The translations under genes and the position numbers were made by a program. A stretch of DNA of 64,000 nt, taken from assembly GCF_011764565.1 (NCBI RefSeq), contig NZ_AP022871.1:1178001-1242000 (forward strand), read 5' to 3'. This DNA is from Phytohabitans suffuscus (GTDB lineage Bacteria > Actinomycetota > Actinomycetes > Mycobacteriales > Micromonosporaceae). Positions 63,539 to 64,000 of the stretch are shown here, in pieces (the stretch's first letter is position 1; the number at the start of each line of letters is the position of its first letter). Under the pieces are notes generated by a model that did not search any database, had not been told where the DNA came from, and worked only from the letters and a program-made list of their open reading frames with translations.

Positions 63539-64000
63539 ATGAGTGGGCTTGAGGCCGCCGGTATCGCGTTGGGTGCGACCGTGGCGAAGACGGCGTGCGG
63601 AGTGTGGCTGGGCGGGTCGCAGCTGCTGGCTGGTCTTGGGGCCAACGTGATCGACCTGGCGGCCGGCCGGCTGGCGAGCGTGCGTGAGCAGCGGCAGTTT
63701 CGCCGGGTCTGGGAGCAGGCCGCGGAGTTGGTCGCCGAGCGTTTCGAGCCGATCGTCGCCAATGAGTTCCGCGGTCTGCCGGAGCACGAGCGTCTGGCCA
63801 CTGTGGACGCGGTGCGGGCCACGTTCGACGCCGTCGCGTTGACCGAGAGTGACCTTTTCGCGCAGGATCTCGACGCGGGATTCCTCGATCGGTTCCTCCG
63901 TGACCAGGATCCGGATCGGGCGCGCCGCGCGGGCCTTTCGGTCGACGCCATCGCCCTGTACGACCTGCTGCTGCGTGAGTGTTGCGCGTACACGATCGAG
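63539..64000 (+). CDS. N-terminal part of a probable NACHT/STAND NTPase, runs off the window
   Basis: From the ATG at 63539 the frame stays open to the end of the window, giving 154 residues: MSGLEAAGIALGATVAKTAC at the start, then VREQRQFRRVWEQAAELVAE, and DRARRAGLSVDAIALYDLLL followed by RECCAYTIE. The last part strongly recalls the helical N-terminal domain that precedes the NACHT domain in actinobacterial STAND NTPases. The P-loop itself would lie beyond the window. Such proteins are often antiphage or signalling NTPases. The visible region supports the family but not the function. Confidence 0.6.
   Translation, partial: MSGLEAAGIALGATVAKTACGVWLGGSQLLAGLGANVIDLAAGRLASVREQRQFRRVWEQAAELVAERFEPIVANEFRGLPEHERLATVDAVRATFDAVALTESDLFAQDLDAGFLDRFLRDQDPDRARRAGLSVDAIALYDLLLRECCAYTIE

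Noticed and set aside
1..64000. CRISPR arrays, tRNA or rRNA genes
   Set aside because: No evenly spaced direct repeats, cloverleaf-like segments or rRNA sequence were seen on reading either strand.

Overview
The window is very GC-rich with frequent GTG/TTG starts and many 1-8 nt start/stop overlaps. It carries F420-type LLM oxidoreductases, a deazaflavin-dependent nitroreductase-family protein, PucR and IclR regulators and, at the right edge, the N-terminus of what looks like a NACHT/STAND NTPase. This fits a soil-type actinobacterium with a large catabolic genome; the sequence alone does not fix the genus. No rRNA, tRNA or CRISPR array was seen.

Region 1 (1-24.6 kb) is a catabolic block. 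A Baeyer-Villiger-type monooxygenase and an NTF2-like protein sit at the end of a branched-chain-type ABC operon that includes a fused permease-ATPase and a ketosteroid-dehydrogenase-like flavoprotein. An IclR regulator and an F420-type LLM enzyme follow. A meta-cleavage lower pathway (MhpA-like hydroxylase, C-C hydrolase, hydratase, acetaldehyde dehydrogenase, aldolase) runs on the minus strand. A four-gene plus-strand operon (acyl-CoA synthetase, SDR, acyl-CoA dehydrogenase, APH-type kinase) has the composition expected for 4-hydroxyacyl-CoA catabolism. An SDR, a flavin monooxygenase with an N-terminal NTF2-like domain and a lactonase-type metallo-beta-lactamase-fold hydrolase close the block. 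A dyad motif of the form GTGC-N7-GCAC, exact or degenerate, recurs in four promoter regions here.

Region 2 (24.6-27 kb) is a scar: a VOC fragment, a decayed IS5-type transposase and an ltrA gene with a frameshift.

Region 3 (27-53.5 kb) is a coenzyme-A thioester catabolic regulon: MaoC-type hydratase, nitronate-monooxygenase-like protein, three crotonases, thioesterase, LLM enzyme, thiolase, alpha-methylacyl-CoA racemase-like protein, three acyl-CoA dehydrogenases, SDR, AMP- and ADP-forming acyl-CoA synthetases and an oligopeptide-type ABC importer. Inside it lies a UGSC-family protein with its usual partner family, coupled to a 2-hydroxyacid dehydrogenase and a KAS III-like protein. All five promoter regions carry copies or part-copies of a palindrome close to TGTAYCGRYCGRTACA, and a TetR gene lies in the middle, which suggests one regulon.

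Region 4 (53.5-64 kb) is a mixed segment: a large secreted GH78 alpha-L-rhamnosidase, a TetR/DDN/SDR cluster with two matching operators, a PucR regulator, a DksA/TraR zinc-finger protein and the truncated NACHT-like gene.

Five genes (KstD-like, ltrA, ADP-forming synthetase, rhamnosidase, pucR) are each interrupted by a net loss of one base at a run of four or five C/G. The uniformity suggests sequencing error at homopolymers rather than five independent pseudogenes.
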